Assembly (NCBI GenBank): GCA_036244855.1
Contig: BQKZ01000058.1
Span: forward strand, 20,559-37,750
DNA length: 17,192 nucleotides
DNA from: Temnopleurus reevesii
Lineage: Eukaryota > Echinodermata > Echinoidea > Temnopleuroida > Temnopleuridae
Direction of reading: 5' to 3'
Shown: one piece after another, positions 8,639 to 16,256 of the stretch
Numbering within the stretch: position 1 is the first letter of the stretch
Layout: every line of letters starts with the position of its first letter
Program-made: the position numbers and the translations under genes
Notes under the pieces: generated by a model
Databases searched by the model: none
What the model was told of the DNA's origin: nothing
What the model saw: only the letters and a program-made list of their open reading frames with translations

Positions 8639-8660
8639 GGAGAGAGAGAGAGAGAGAAGC
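8639..8660. repeat. (GA)n microsatellite
   Basis: A run of about nine GA dinucleotides starting near 8640, followed by a purine-rich stretch to about 8690. It directly abuts the right end of the GTGTTG cluster. Confidence 0.8.
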
Positions 8661-9421
8661 AGAAAAAGGAAGGGAGAAGAATGAATGTGGAAGATGCAGG
8701 GCGAGAAAGTTGAGACAGAGGAATTCATGAAGAGATTGATAAAGATATTCATAAATACAGTGATTGCTTTTGATATGCGTGGATGCCTGTACTTCTTCCT
8801 AGCCTTCTTGGCTAAGTCGACCATGAAAAAGTTGATTACCCATCTCCATGTAAGTCAAAGGACATGCTCTATTCCTGTTAATACCCCAATCTCTCTAGAT
8901 GAATCAAGGTAGCGCTATAGATTGATAAACCATATATTATCTGACGTTCTTTGTTGATACAGCCTGGCTTCAAGTCCAATAAAATGCTCGTTAAATTGAA
9001 TGCAGAGTTGCGGTGAGTGCGATTTTTCCCCTGAATGTCCCTTGGAATGCCCTTTTTTTAAACATCCAATTTTCATTTTTACTGCATATTTACGGAGAGG
9101 ACGGATGAAATCAATAGATTGCCACTGTTTGAAAGAAAATTTGTGAAAGTGGCATAGATCAGTGGAATTCATACCGAAATATACGCTTTCGTTATGCTTT
9201 TGGAAACCATTTATTTTTGCATAAAGTCGACTCTGAGTCAGCAGATTCAAACGATATCCCACTGAAAATACTCACTTTTGATCATATTTTTGCGCAATCG
9301 GGTCATTCAAGAGCACACTTTTTTCTACTCTAAAATATGTTTACACAAATGAAGGAAGTAGTACCTGGTTGATTTTTTTTTGTCGTGGAATCCAAACCAA
9401 ATCATCAGTGATTGCCAGAGA
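8661..9421. other. No recognisable gene
   Basis: The longest frame is 115 codons on the minus strand at 8915-9262, rich in Lys, His and Phe. It has no motif I recognise and no convincing splice or start context, so it is not called as a gene. The rest is AT-rich. Confidence 0.45.
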
Positions 9422-9781
9422 CTACATGACGTCATATTGTTTTGCGATGAGTGACCAATCAAAGGTTCCGATTTTATTCGCGACATGAGTACCAAGCGTG
9501 TCGCTGATTTGCTTGTTTGATTTGAACAACCTTCTTTTTTCCTTTGTTACAACAGCTCGGCTTGAATATGTAATTATCTGATTATCTGACTCTACTTCAA
9601 AACCAGCTAGCGCCATATATTTCTTCAGACCCTTGATTGGGCATCCACACGATTTCCCTTCACTAATAAGCACAGTATTCCTCTTTCTGACTTGATCCGT
9701 TATACTCTCATGGATACTGATTGAAAATGATTCACATTTGGCATTGTAATTACTAGCAAAGCAATCGCATGTATAAGGGCC
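9422..9781 (-). pseudogene. Tyrosine-recombinase fragment (YR transposon relic)
   Basis: The minus-strand frame is open for about 119 codons between stops. Its middle reads HESITDQVRKRNTVLISEG, then CGCPIKGLKKYMALAG. The pattern T-D-Q-x-R-x-x-x-x-V-x-I, then C-P-x-x-x-L-x-x-Y-M, is typical of the central catalytic-domain segment of tyrosine recombinases in Ngaro/DIRS-like and related invertebrate elements. A weaker match (RRLFKSNKQIS) follows. The frame stops at TAG before the HxLR and distal HxxR/Y catalytic blocks, which are not visible downstream. It is a truncated copy and cannot encode an active enzyme. The exact element class is uncertain. Confidence 0.55.
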
Positions 9782-9948
9782 CTATTTTTCGTCTAACACT
9801 AATATAAAAATGCCAAATTGACATGCCAGTTATCATTGTTGCCCACTCTGCTAAGCACTTCTGCTTTCTTGTTTTGTTTTTTTGTCACAAATATTTTCTT
9901 TGATCAGAGCTTTTCTCTGAAGCCCAAGGTTTCCACTCCCTGCCTTAA

Positions 9949-10075
9949 TCCCCGGTCACATAGGACCCCCGGAAGCAACCCGATTCAACACAGCTCTTTG
10001 TTCTGAGGCAGATAACTGTGAATTAAAGAGTCGTGTTGAATCGTGTCGCTCCCGGGGTCCTATGTGAGCGGGGCC
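9949..10075. mobile_element. 127-bp TTAA-flanked MITE (second copy of GGCCCC-GTCACAT family)
   Basis: The left end is TCCCCGGTCACATAGGACCC. The right end is its inverted copy (GGGTCCTATGTGAGCGGGGC). The arms extend through GGAAGC, GATTCAACAC and their complements to about 40 bp. Perfect TTAA lies on each side (9945-9948 and 10076-10079). The arms match one another better than those of the copy at 1875-2004, so this insertion is probably younger. Confidence 0.8.
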
Positions 10076-10171
10076 TTAACTATTCTCACAGCATTCTCGT
10101 TATCTGGATACCAACACACACTGAAGCTACATGTTAGTCACCCGTGCAAAGCGGAAACTACTATACAATAA

Positions 10172-10369
10172 TACAGTCAAACCTGTCTATAGTGGCCACT
10201 ACAAGGGAAACAGAAAAGCTGGCCACTAGACAGGTGGCCTCTATAGACAGGTTTTATAACATGTATTTTCACCTGGAGGTAATCAATTTAAGTGGCCACT
10301 ATACACAGATGGTCAATATAGGCAGTGGCCACTATAGACAGTGGCCACTATAGACAGGTTTGAATGTAC
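10172..10369. mobile_element. MITE with ACAGTCAAACCTGTC ends and GTGGCCACTATAGACA repeats
   Basis: The left end is ACAGTCAAACCTGTCTATAG. The right end is CTATAGACAGGTTTGAATGT, its inverted copy with one difference. GTGGCCACTATA and close variants occur about five times inside in both orientations. The ends resemble those of the repeat at 13588-13753. It has no coding capacity. Confidence 0.7.
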
Positions 10370-10696
10370 AATATTAAAAGAGACAGAATACTATCTGGTA
10401 GCATGCTTGCACCACAAGATACAACTGAATTACAATAACGCTTACAGAAGAAACAACATTGCAATTTATTGTATTAGGGGGAGAAGGCACAGTATAGTTT
10501 CCTTCAAAATATCATAATTTATTGTGCAATCCAGAAATAAACCATCACAAAGATAGATAATCATGTAAAATTAAGTCGAGGAGCTTAGATATGATATCTG
10601 AGTATCAAACTGCATCATAATTAAATACTGTGGAGCTTTATCAGTAAAGATTAAGGAGGTTACTAATGGCAAAAAACAACAAAAAAATGACAAGCA
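10370..10696. other. No feature seen
   Basis: AT-rich sequence between the MITE and the LINE-like relic. No gene or repeat was recognised. Confidence 0.5.
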
Positions 10697-11170
10697 TTAT
10701 GAGTCTTCATCTAATTGCCAATTATGTACTTTTCTAAAATTACAGACGACTTTACAAACATCTTCGTTGTTGACCTCTGGGATTCCATGAAAGAGGAGAT
10801 TAGCTCGACGATTGTAGATTTCCATGGTCGTAAGCCGATTCTGTGGATTTGCGAATTTTGTCTCAAGTGCCTCCTTCACTTCAGGAATGATATTCTTTTA
10901 GATTTCCTCGACTTTTTCTGAGTTGAAGGCAACAGCCCCTTTCTTTGTAATAACTTTCAATTTAAAAACTGTTGTCTCAGAAGAAAGGTGATCCAGCTTC
11001 TCGAAGACTCTCGAAGAGAACGAGACCTGCATGTTTCTATTCAGCGGACCAAGTGCATCATGATCCATTGTCCCGGCAACAGCCGCGGGGTTGCTATCAC
11101 ACATGGTCACTTTTGTGCTTGATTGAGGACGCAATACATAATGGGCAATATTACCATTCAGTGCTCTTAA
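10697..11170 (-). pseudogene. LINE ORF1-like fragment with an in-frame stop
   Basis: The minus-strand frame is open from the TTAA at 11167-11170 down to a stop at 10697, with one internal TAA at about 10898. The most telling part reads NRRANLLFHGIPEVNNED. An N-R-R-x-N-L-x-x-x-G-I-P-E-x-x-x-E-D pattern after a coiled-coil-like stretch is characteristic of ORF1 proteins of L1/CR1-type non-LTR retrotransposons, which bind RNA. No reverse transcriptase follows downstream. A TTAA element abuts its upstream end. The first part (before the stop) is less recognisable. Confidence 0.5.
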
Positions 11171-11649
11171 CCCTAATCAGGCCGGGGGGGGGGGGGGGGC
11201 CCATTCCGCCCCCCCCCTCAACATTTTTTCAAATATCTCCCACATGCCATGCGGCAACATTGTTTCACGACGCGTCATGACTTTTTTCTTTCAAGTATCG
11301 AGCAACTTTTGAGACCAAATGAAATACATAAGAAATTAATTTTGATAATGAATTTTTTTTAAACAAATTTGTAGAGAATGCTAAAAGGAATATTTTCAAA
11401 AAGAAATCGGCTCAATTGGAGATTTAATTAGTGATTAAGAGCCCAAAACTTATTTTATGCATAAATTAGCGTATTTAATTATTTAAACAATTTTTTTGAA
11501 AAAGTAACCATACATTCTGGTAGAGAACGCCGCAAGCATCATACGTGCCAATTTTCGTCGCGATTGCGCGTTCTAAGGCCGAGATCTGATGGGGGGGAAT
11601 CGGCCCCCCCCGGCTGTGGCATTGCTCAAAAAGCCCGGCCTGATTAGGG
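11171..11649. mobile_element. 479-bp TTAA-flanked element with CCCTAATCAGGCCGGG ends
   Basis: Perfect 16-bp terminal inverted repeats lie at 11171-11186 and 11634-11649. With the TTAA on each side (11167-11170 and 11650-11653), the identical inverted region is 20 bp. Just inside the left end is a run of 16 G, then CCCATTCCG and nine C. A weaker matching GGGGGG...CCCCCCC block is inside the right end at about 11590-11611. The interior is AT-rich with no transposase. It fits a piggyBac-mobilised MITE. Confidence 0.8.
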
Positions 11650-11895
11650 TTAAATATAGTTAAAATAGAGGAACTGCAAATTAGTAAATCCAACCAAAAC
11701 AGTGCCAGTTTGCATGACTATAATACTCCAAAATTATGCTAATAGACCGTAATAAGCTGGAAAATGATCATATAGTGTATAAATTGAAGGAAAGTAAAAA
11801 AAATATGGCGGTGCAGCAAGACCGTGTATTGAATCACAAGTCCGTCTCCATTGCGTATCTCTAACAGTATGAGGTACAGTGTACATGTACGCAAA
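11650..11895. other. AT-rich spacer, no clear gene
   Basis: On the minus strand a frame ending ...ICSSSILTI is open up to the TTAA at 11650. It would continue into the LINE-like frame beyond the element if one TTAA copy were removed. The residues themselves are not diagnostic. Confidence 0.35.
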
Positions 11896-12125
11896 CTAGG
11901 TAACAAAAAACCTACTTCTGTACCCCTGCTCTTTGATGTCCTTTGGTGTTTTCACATCAAATACGATCAGTTTCCCCAGCCTATTCCGTTTCAGAGTTTC
12001 ATATGTTCCTCTCAACACAGGAAAGAGCTCATGGATCTTCGTCCTAAAACTTGCCTCTTCCATGGTCAGAGGCAGCGTCACCTTTGTTGGATGGTTCTCC
12101 TCCTCGATACAAGAAGCAGGGTACC
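11896..12125 (-). CDS. Terminal exon of an unrecognised protein
   Basis: On the minus strand the acceptor TTCATTTTAG precedes GGTACCC, and the frame runs open to a TAG at 11896-11898, about 76 codons. The protein has VTLPLTMEEASFRTKIHEL, then FPVLRGTYETLKRNR, then GKLIVFDVKTPKDIK, and ends RSRFFVT. The spacing of hydrophobic and basic residues suggests a small ubiquitin/PB1-like alpha-beta fold seen in uncharacterised invertebrate proteins. That is only an impression. The upstream exon was not found. It could be the last exon of a real gene or a captured fragment of a mobile element. Codon use looks normal and there is no internal stop. Confidence 0.4.
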
Positions 12126-12139
12126 CTAAAATGAACACA

Positions 12140-12754
12140 AAGTAGACATCTGTTTATTTTTCTTCCTCCTTATACCTTGCAGGATGAATGCGACTGCTTC
12201 TACTCTAAAATGTTCTTAAAACCAGAAAAGGAAGCTTATAATATCATGTTCACTGAACTCTTTACCATTAGTCAAAGGTAAATACATTTATTTTTAACAT
12301 TCGAATACGCGCATTTTAATACCCAAAATTTATTTCGATCATTCCATACCCAAATTTCAATACCCGAAATGCTTAGTAATTCAACGTGCCTTTATTTCTC
12401 CTGTTCGATTTAATTCTAATTATAATTGGGCTCTTAATTTGTCTATAATATACTTTAACTTATTTATGATCTACTTCTTTATACCTCTTATGTATTTATA
12501 TTTCATGTTGTTAAGTGTTAGATTTTTATTGTTAATTGTACCCAATCCAGACACAAGTCTGCCATGTGAAATATCTTTTTATGAACCTCTAATTATGATT
12601 ATAATAATCATCATTATTAACCGTATCAGACATCTGAGCCATGTGATTTTTCCACTTTATTGCCCCGTAAAAGACAGAGCGGTCAATCTCGTAAGCGCAG
12701 TTTTTGTGCATTGAGCTCGCGACGTGCTTTGTGGACAGCAGATTGTAAACAAAC
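12140..12754. other. AT-rich intergenic or intronic sequence
   Basis: Contains direct ATACCCAAAWTT repeats near 12318-12365 (TTAATACCCAAAATTTAT, ATACCCAAATTTCAATACCC) and an ATTATTA-rich stretch around 12595-12620. No gene was recognised. Confidence 0.45.
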
Positions 12755-12931
12755 ATGGAAGCGGCCAGTTCGAAGAATTAAGTTTACTTCGTTAGATGAC
12801 AACGAATTCGATGGAATTTTGCAAGATATGAATGCTAAAATATTAAGAAGGCAACGAAAAAAGCAGCCAATATTCTAAAGGAATATATTGCATAGAAAAA
12901 TCTTCGGCTTAATCTGGAAACTTCAAAGTAA
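12755..12931 (+). pseudogene. Crypton/KIAA1958-like protein fragment, frameshifted
   Basis: It starts at ATG 12755 (MEAASSK). A one-base shift near 12775 leads into RIKFTSLDDNEFDGILQDMN. A second shift in the AAAA run at 12837-12840 leads into KKATKKAANILKEYIA. A TAG follows at 12893, then KNLRLNLETSK and TAA at 12929. The combined pattern (SL.D.E.D.IL.. NAKN.KKATK.A..IL.EYI..K) resembles the N-terminus of KIAA1958-like (DUF3504) proteins, which derive from Crypton-type tyrosine-recombinase transposons. Two frameshifts and two stops make it a dead copy. The catalytic domain is absent; a hairpin element begins about 70 bp downstream. Confidence 0.5.
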
Positions 12932-13002
12932 TTTCATCAAGCAAGAAATGCTGGTAAAGTTACCCTTTTATTTCATGAATTTTTTGTTCGCTCTAGATGT
13001 CT

Positions 13003-13160
13003 GATTTGGTTAATAATAACAATATGGACTTTCTCTTTCGTGAGATACAACATTTATGGCTCTGAGTAGAGTCGTATACAATTCTACTCAGGGCCATAAA
13101 TGTTGTGTCTCCCTCAAGGCTAGTCCATATTGTATTATTATCATAGTTCAGTAACCAAGT
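13003..13160. mobile_element. Foldback hairpin element with ~60-bp arms
   Basis: The left arm (13011-13070) and the right arm (13084-13143) are inverted copies. Matching blocks include AATATGGAC / GTCCATATT, ACAACATTTATGGC / GCCATAAATGTTGT and GAGTAGA / TCTACTC. The loop is about 13 nt (GTCGTATACAATT region). TTGGTTA at 13005 mirrors TAACCAA at 13152, extending the structure. It is probably a MITE. Confidence 0.75.
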
Positions 13161-13587
13161 ATGGAGAAAATGGTTCTCCCTCGAGGTACAAGAACAAACC
13201 GTTTGGGGGATTACATTCTTCTCATTGTTGTTAATATTCCGCTAGCAAGCTAGACCAGACATTTTACAAATATGTATATGGTTATTCTTCGAATGTAAAC
13301 AAAAATTACCATAAACAGCTTTCCTCTGGGCCTTGTACACGGGACATGTGACCAATTTTTTTTAGGTTGGGGACGCAGGAAGCCGCCGGAAGGCAGTGAA
13401 TAGGAAGTGAATAGGAAGGAAGTGAATAGAACATACTGAAAATTATAAGGTACAAAGTGATCAAATAAAATTGATAAGGTATAAGGTAAATACTAGTCAA
13501 ATTTTAAGAAAAATCTGATCAGGTGATAGATCTCTGTGATGTAGAAAACTTGCCATTAGTTATGTCTGACTTCTTTTCATATACATG
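13161..13587. other. No gene; short GTGAATAGGAAG tandem repeat
   Basis: Around 13395-13432 GTGAATAGGAA-type units occur three times. No splice-supported frame was recognised in the remainder. Confidence 0.5.
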
Positions 13588-13753
13588 TACAGTCAACTCT
13601 GCCTATAAAGTTAAAACCCTCTTAGTCCAAGGGTCGCCCAAGTATTTTTTAAATAAATCGTGTAGAACATGTATACCTCTTGTAAGTCGATTTTCTCCTA
13701 AATCGAATAGTCTTTTATAGTCCAAAGAGATTTGACTTAAGCAGTTACCTGTA
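13588..13753. mobile_element. Full-length repeat with ACAGTCAACTCTGCC ends
   Basis: The left end is ACAGTCAACTCTGCCTATAA and the right end inverts to ACAGGTAACTGCTTAAGTCA. The inner blocks AAGTCGATTTTC and AAATCGAATAG are also shared with the copy at 5864-5945. The ends resemble those of the MITE at 10172-10369 (ACAGTCAAACCTGTC). It truncates the pseudogene on its right. Confidence 0.55.
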
Positions 13754-14674
13754 TACACTATAGACAAAGAGGGAAGGGACACACACATTGACTCCAGGAA
13801 TTTTTTGCTCTTTTTCTTGGACATCATGGCACATACTATTGTCCTGTGCCTTGACATGTCTCTTTTCTTTCTGCTCTTACTCATCTGTTTGAGAGTGTGC
13901 TTCAAGGAGTTGACTGAACAGAGTCTCCTCTTCGCACTAGGAGAGAGCATGCCGAGTTTATGTGATATAATATTTCTTGATGTTGGAGTTTGAACCTTTA
14001 TCGCTGAATCTATCACCGCAGCCTTCAATTGTCGGTCTTACGGGAGACTTTCAACGATCTTCTTGTACAGTGATTTTGCTGAACGAACACCTAAGGAAGT
14101 TTCATCCAAGGGTGGAGTTTCGTCCAACTCCAAGGTGGACTGGCTTTCCACCTTCTTCAACTTTTTCATCTTCTTCTCTTGGTATTTTGCTCTCCCAGCT
14201 TGGTTAACTGCAGTTCTCTTCTGTCTGGTCATTTGCACTCTCTTCTCCCTTTTCTGCTCCCTCCACTGTTTCCTCAGCTTTTCTGATGCCTTCCTTGTCT
14301 TTGGTGTCTTAGGTTGAGAATTTTTTGCCTCCTTCTTTCGCAGCCTGTACCGTCTCTGCCTTTCTTTTTTTGAGTTCCCGATTTTGCTGCTTAGCCTCCT
14401 CTGTCTGTCTCTCCCTGTACAACTGGACTCTCAGACGCTCAGATTCCTTAGACAACTTGTACATTTTGGGGTCATCTTTCATATCCTCCCTGTGCTGCTT
14501 TGCATACTCTTTTCGGCTTTTCTTTTTCGTGTTCTTCGACTCAGTTAACTTAATGGGTGGAAGTGTCCTCCTCGGTCGCAAAACTCTACTTGTCACGGCT
14601 TCAGGCTCTCCAGCTCCAGGTATCACGGTGCTAGTGCTCGGCTCTCCAACCTGAGGTTCTTCAGCTCCATGACC
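13754..14674 (-). pseudogene. Lys/Arg-rich protein relic with a frameshift and a stop
   Basis: On the minus strand the frame from 14674 encodes a Pro/Ser/Glu-rich lead (TSRVLRPRRTLPPIKL), then a strongly basic segment (KKSRKEYAKQHREDMKDD, later RERQTEEAKQQNRELKKRK). The A6 run at 14326-14321 shifts the frame. It continues SQPKTPKTRKASEKLRKQW and RTAVNQAGRAKYQEKKMKK, then has an in-frame TAA at 14040-14038. The same frame resumes with DRQLKAAVIDSAIK and LSPSAKRRLCSVN. Tandem basic blocks with an LSPxxKRR motif recall uncharacterised, probably transposon-associated, proteins abundant in marine invertebrates. No catalytic domain is visible. Two in-frame stops just upstream (near 14675-14690) could be intronic if the GAAGTAG acceptor is used. 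Confidence 0.5.
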
Positions 14675-15168
14675 CTACTTCTCAACTCAGATGGTTGAAG
14701 ATCCATCATTCAAACTGGCAGCTATATTAGAGAGAGAGAGAAGGAGAAAAAAAAGGAAAAAATAAGTAATAATTTCTAAATTGTTGCTTCAATATGCATA
14801 TTCAGCTATGCTTTGATGAATGTGTATTACAATTTATGCAGATGAGATTTTGAGAACACCATTTTACTCAACCACTGTCTTTTTTAAGTTTTAGAACAAA
14901 CATATGGTGAGGAAAAAATGGAGAAAAAAAAAGCCTGACCCTAAACATTTAAAAAAATGTATCCAGTCCAAAACAATAGCGTCACTTTAGATCGCCTCTT
15001 GCGTAATGCAGGGAATACAGGGGGTCTATTCTTTAGTCCTCCACGAACTGGTAGGGGGCTTCAGATGACAAAATGGTTTGATCAGTCGTGTAAAAAAAAA
15101 AGCCGCCCAACCCAACTTGAATAAGAAAAAATTAATAAAATAAATTCAATCAATCCTATTTTAATATC
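14675..15168. other. No gene; short GA/purine tract
   Basis: A GA microsatellite and A-rich stretch lie at about 14729-14765, with several A runs elsewhere. No gene was recognised. Confidence 0.5.
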
Positions 15169-15464
15169 TCATGTTACGCCAGTAGTTCTGTTTTCCCAAT
15201 GAGTTTCATTCAAGTGTGCATAGTGATGAAGCAAGGTTCTCAAGTAGATACTCGTTATCATTTTAACGAGCTGATTCCCGTGGTTGTCCTCATCTGCTAC
15301 GTCCTGCTTTTGGAAATGGTCGATCATGTCTAAAAACACAGAGTCCCGCACAGAATCTAGTACTTGGACTTGAATTTGATTTTTTTTTTTTTGAGGTTTG
15401 CATGGGGTTTGCACTTGCGTAGTGGTGATCGTTGCCACTTGTGGCTGGATTCGTCAACGTTCGC
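15169..15464 (-). CDS. Second exon of a minus-strand gene; frame breaks at a 13-A tract
   Basis: The acceptor CTTTTTTTCTCACCAG precedes GCGAACG. In the frame set by the upstream exon it reads ANVDESSHKWQRSPLRK, then a Lys run, then stops at TAC-TAG soon after a tract of 13 A (15393-15381). If that tract were one base longer, the frame would join a long open frame containing LDSVRDSVFLDMIDHF, NHGNQLVKMITSIYL and RTLLHHYAHLNETHW, ending at TGA 15169-15171. That second frame looks like real coding sequence. Its end faintly recalls C-terminal helices of THAP/P-element-like proteins, with low certainty. It may be an assembly error in the homopolymer, a pseudogene, or a short real product. Confidence 0.45.
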
Positions 15465-15985
15465 CTGGTGAGAAAAAAAGGTAGTTATTACAACCTCATT
15501 TCTGAATATTTGAGAGAAGACAACTTTAGGTGTTGTTATAAAAAGACGGACAGTATGCATGCGGTTTGATGGTCTTCACAAAACATGTTAGTTTGATAAA
15601 ATTCTTCATTTTTCGGAACGTACATAACTGTGGAAAGCATGACGGAAGCGACACGCAAGCTAATTTTTCTTTATTTCCGGTCTATGCTATGTACGCCTAC
15701 TTTCGGGGAAAAAACATTGCAGAATTTTTTTTAGAAAAATGGGTAAGCCCTCATAAATCATGGGAACAAAATACGAGTTCCGAAGCATTAAAACAAAATT
15801 TGGTCTGATATCCGTTGTTTTTTGCGCTGCATTGAAACGAACATAACAAAGACACGATTGCCATAGTTTAAGAAAAATGATAACATGGCGACAAAAAAAT
15901 CGCTGAAATTACAAAATTTGTAAAATGTTATCGATCAAATGTATCTATAATGTATCCGAAACATTTAGGAACAATTTAAACTTAC
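15465..15985 (-). other. Intron of the minus-strand gene
   Basis: A 521-nt gap with a GTAAGT donor (15985-15980) and a pyrimidine-rich CAG acceptor on the minus strand. No other feature was recognised on either strand. Confidence 0.5.
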
Positions 15986-16102
15986 CTTGATGGATAAATA
16001 GACGCAAAAAGACGCAAAATCGATCAAATTTGATGAGGATGTTAGACTGCTAGCACTCTGAGAACGTACATTACGGCGTACAATGGACACAGACACGGCC
16101 AT
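15986..16102 (-). CDS. First coding exon of a minus-strand gene
   Basis: ATG at 16102 opens 39 codons (MAVSVSIVRRNVRSQSASSL, then TSSSNLIDFASFCVYLSIK) and ends on a codon boundary at a strong donor, AAG|GTAAGT. The Ser/Arg-rich N-terminus resembles no family I know, and a mitochondrial targeting role cannot be excluded. The start codon lies in a GC-rich hairpin. The frame is also open upstream, so an earlier start is possible. It splices in phase 0 to the exon at 15464. Confidence 0.45.
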
Positions 16103-16111
16103 TTGGCCGTG
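16094..16111. promoter_or_regulatory. Hairpin enclosing the start codon (CACGGCCA/TGGCCGTG)
   Basis: Perfect 8-bp GC-rich arms (16094-16101 and 16104-16111) with a 2-nt loop. The minus-strand ATG (16102-16100) overlaps the loop and one arm, so the transcript could fold over its own start codon. Function is inferred only. Confidence 0.4.
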
Positions 16112-16112
16112 C

Positions 16113-16256
16113 TTTATATTCTTAGGGAGAAAGTTATATGTGCAAGTTTGTTTTCTTGAATTTGCACACATTGCAAGTTTCAAGGGAATGGGGACTTTCC
16201 GCGGGAAATTTCGTTTTATTTTTGTGTGATGGTGAAGAGTACGTATATAACGCGCC
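16113..16256 (-). promoter_or_regulatory. Candidate promoter: kappaB-like sites and TATA motifs
   Basis: GGGACTTTCC at 16191-16200 is the canonical NF-kappaB (Ig kappa) decamer, and GGGAAATTTC at 16203-16212 is a second Rel-like site. TATATAA-type sequence lies at about 16244-16250 in a CG-containing context, and TATAAAG is on the minus strand near 16118-16112. The motifs lie upstream of the minus-strand ATG at 16102. Which TATA motif, if any, sets the start site cannot be decided. Confidence 0.35.

Noticed and set aside
8915..9262. 115-codon minus-strand frame as a gene
   Set aside because: No domain, splice context or conserved motif was visible; it is kept only as an uncharacterised stretch.
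13011..13143. microRNA precursor
   Set aside because: The arms are about 60 bp with flanking mirrored sequence, which fits a foldback transposon better. Small-RNA data would be needed to argue otherwise.
14034..14040. CCC|GTAAGA as a splice donor that would remove the TAA in the Lys/Arg-rich relic
   Set aside because: The coding frame resumes immediately after the stop with family-like sequence, leaving no room for an intron.
14309..14654. Plus-strand Ser/Phe/Leu-rich frames opposite the Lys/Arg-rich relic
   Set aside because: They are the antisense shadow of the Lys/Arg-rich minus-strand frame.
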